Part shown: in pieces, positions 63,497-64,000 of the stretch
How the letters are laid out: every line of letters begins with the position of its first letter
Position numbering within the stretch: the first letter of the stretch is position 1
NCBI GenBank assembly: GCA_963749575.1
Contig: CAVVNM010000014.1
Coordinates: 1-64,000, forward strand
From: JAMXLO01 sp963749575
Lineage (GTDB): Bacteria > Pseudomonadota > Alphaproteobacteria > Acetobacterales > Acetobacteraceae
Direction of reading: 5' to 3'
Length of the DNA stretch: 64,000 bases
Made by a program: the position numbers and the translations under genes
Notes under the pieces: generated by a model
Told to the model about the DNA's origin: nothing
Seen by the model: the letters and a program-made list of their open reading frames with translations, nothing else
Database searches by the model: none

Positions 63497-64000
63497 ATGG
63501 GCAAGGTGCGCGCAGCGGGTTTTGGAGTGTCCATCGACGGCTATGGGGCCGGCCCGGACCAGAGCCTGGAGCATCCGCTCGGCAAAGGGGGCAGGGAGTT
63601 GCACAATTGGTTCTACCCAACCCGGACCTTTCGATCGATGCTCGGGCAAGACGGCGGGACTGACGATCGCTTCGCCAGCGCCGCGGCGGCAGGCTTCGGC
63701 GCCTTCATCCTCGGCCGCAATATGTTCGGCCCGATCCGCGGCGAATGGCCGGACGACGCGTGGAAGGGCTGGTGGGGTGACAATCCGCCATACCACGCGC
63801 CGACCTTCATCCTCACCCACCATGCCCGGGCGCCAATCGTGATGCAGGGCGGGACGACCTTCCATTTCGTCACCGACGGGATCGGGGCGGCGCTCGCCCA
63901 GGCCAAAGCCGCCGCGGGTGAGCTGGACGTGAAGATCGGCGGCGGAGTTTCGACGGTCCGCCAGTACCTGCTCGCAGGAGCGATCGACGAGTTGCACCTG
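63497..64000 (+). CDS. RibD C-terminal/dihydrofolate-reductase-like protein, partial
   Basis: The first 168 residues of a DHFR-fold reductase (YyaP/RibD_C type), running off the window. KVRAAGFGVSIDGYGAG opens the fold, FILGRNMFGP is the conserved strand-loop, and IGGGVSTVRQYLLAGAIDEL the NADPH-binding glycine loop. ATG 63497 has GGAGG six bases upstream. Such genes are often controlled by an adjacent HxlR-type regulator. Substrate unknown. Confidence 0.9.
   Translation, partial: MGKVRAAGFGVSIDGYGAGPDQSLEHPLGKGGRELHNWFYPTRTFRSMLGQDGGTDDRFASAAAAGFGAFILGRNMFGPIRGEWPDDAWKGWWGDNPPYHAPTFILTHHARAPIVMQGGTTFHFVTDGIGAALAQAKAAAGELDVKIGGGVSTVRQYLLAGAIDELHL

Overview
The window is a GC-rich chromosomal segment, probably from an alphaproteobacterium of the Acetobacteraceae/Rhodospirillales type. 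That placement is inferred from base composition, two branched-chain amino-acid (liv) ABC operons, a purL-bolA-grxD gene order and mixed ATG/GTG/TTG starts. No rRNA, tRNA or CRISPR array was found.

Layout. 1-3950: insertion-sequence graveyard (intact IS110-family transposase, frameshifted second IS110 transposase, 5'-truncated IS630 transposase). 3982-6855: remnant exopolysaccharide locus (sugar-phosphate transferase, unknown coupled gene, GT2 glycosyltransferase, WecG/TagA-type transferase). 6932-10365: threonine aldolase, MFS carrier and amidohydrolase operon. 11601-18088: first liv operon with two tandem binding proteins, LivH, a LivM-LivG fusion and LivF. 18187-27438: dipeptide ABC operon (fused two-domain ATPase, binding protein, two permeases, DUF1028 Ntn-hydrolase) with three unrelated genes embedded in it, two of which resemble BREX-type P-loop proteins. 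27438-30458: copper nitrite reductase behind a perfect FNR-type box, a PAS protein and an SMP-30 lactonase. 30520-33215: CsbD-like protein, glycogen debranching enzyme and a tiny proline-rich ORF. 33229-43100: two peptide-type binding proteins, hydantoinase/oxoprolinase A and B subunits and two FMN-dependent 2-hydroxyacid dehydrogenases, all on the minus strand. 43381-49736: secreted protein, class III cyclase-TPR protein, D-aminoacylase, two SDRs and an orphan Hcp. 49746-54368: second liv operon. 54656-56448: proline-rich protein and GT2 enzyme. 56503-62756: glutaredoxin, BolA and purine genes purL, purQ, purS, purC, interrupted by a tandem pair of Uma2 endonuclease-like genes and carrying a Rap1a-like gene. 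62898-64000: HxlR regulator divergent from a RibD/DHFR-like reductase.

Two cross-cutting observations matter for any reader. First, many otherwise well conserved genes are broken by single-base indels, including purC, which is normally required for purine synthesis. This points to sequence errors at least as strongly as to gene decay. Second, a ~95-nt G/C-rich palindrome recurs in three gene-to-gene spacers (38678, 53037, 61641) with a degenerate fourth copy (41838).

The best candidate for something undescribed is the three-gene BREX-like ATPase module at 22452-25487.
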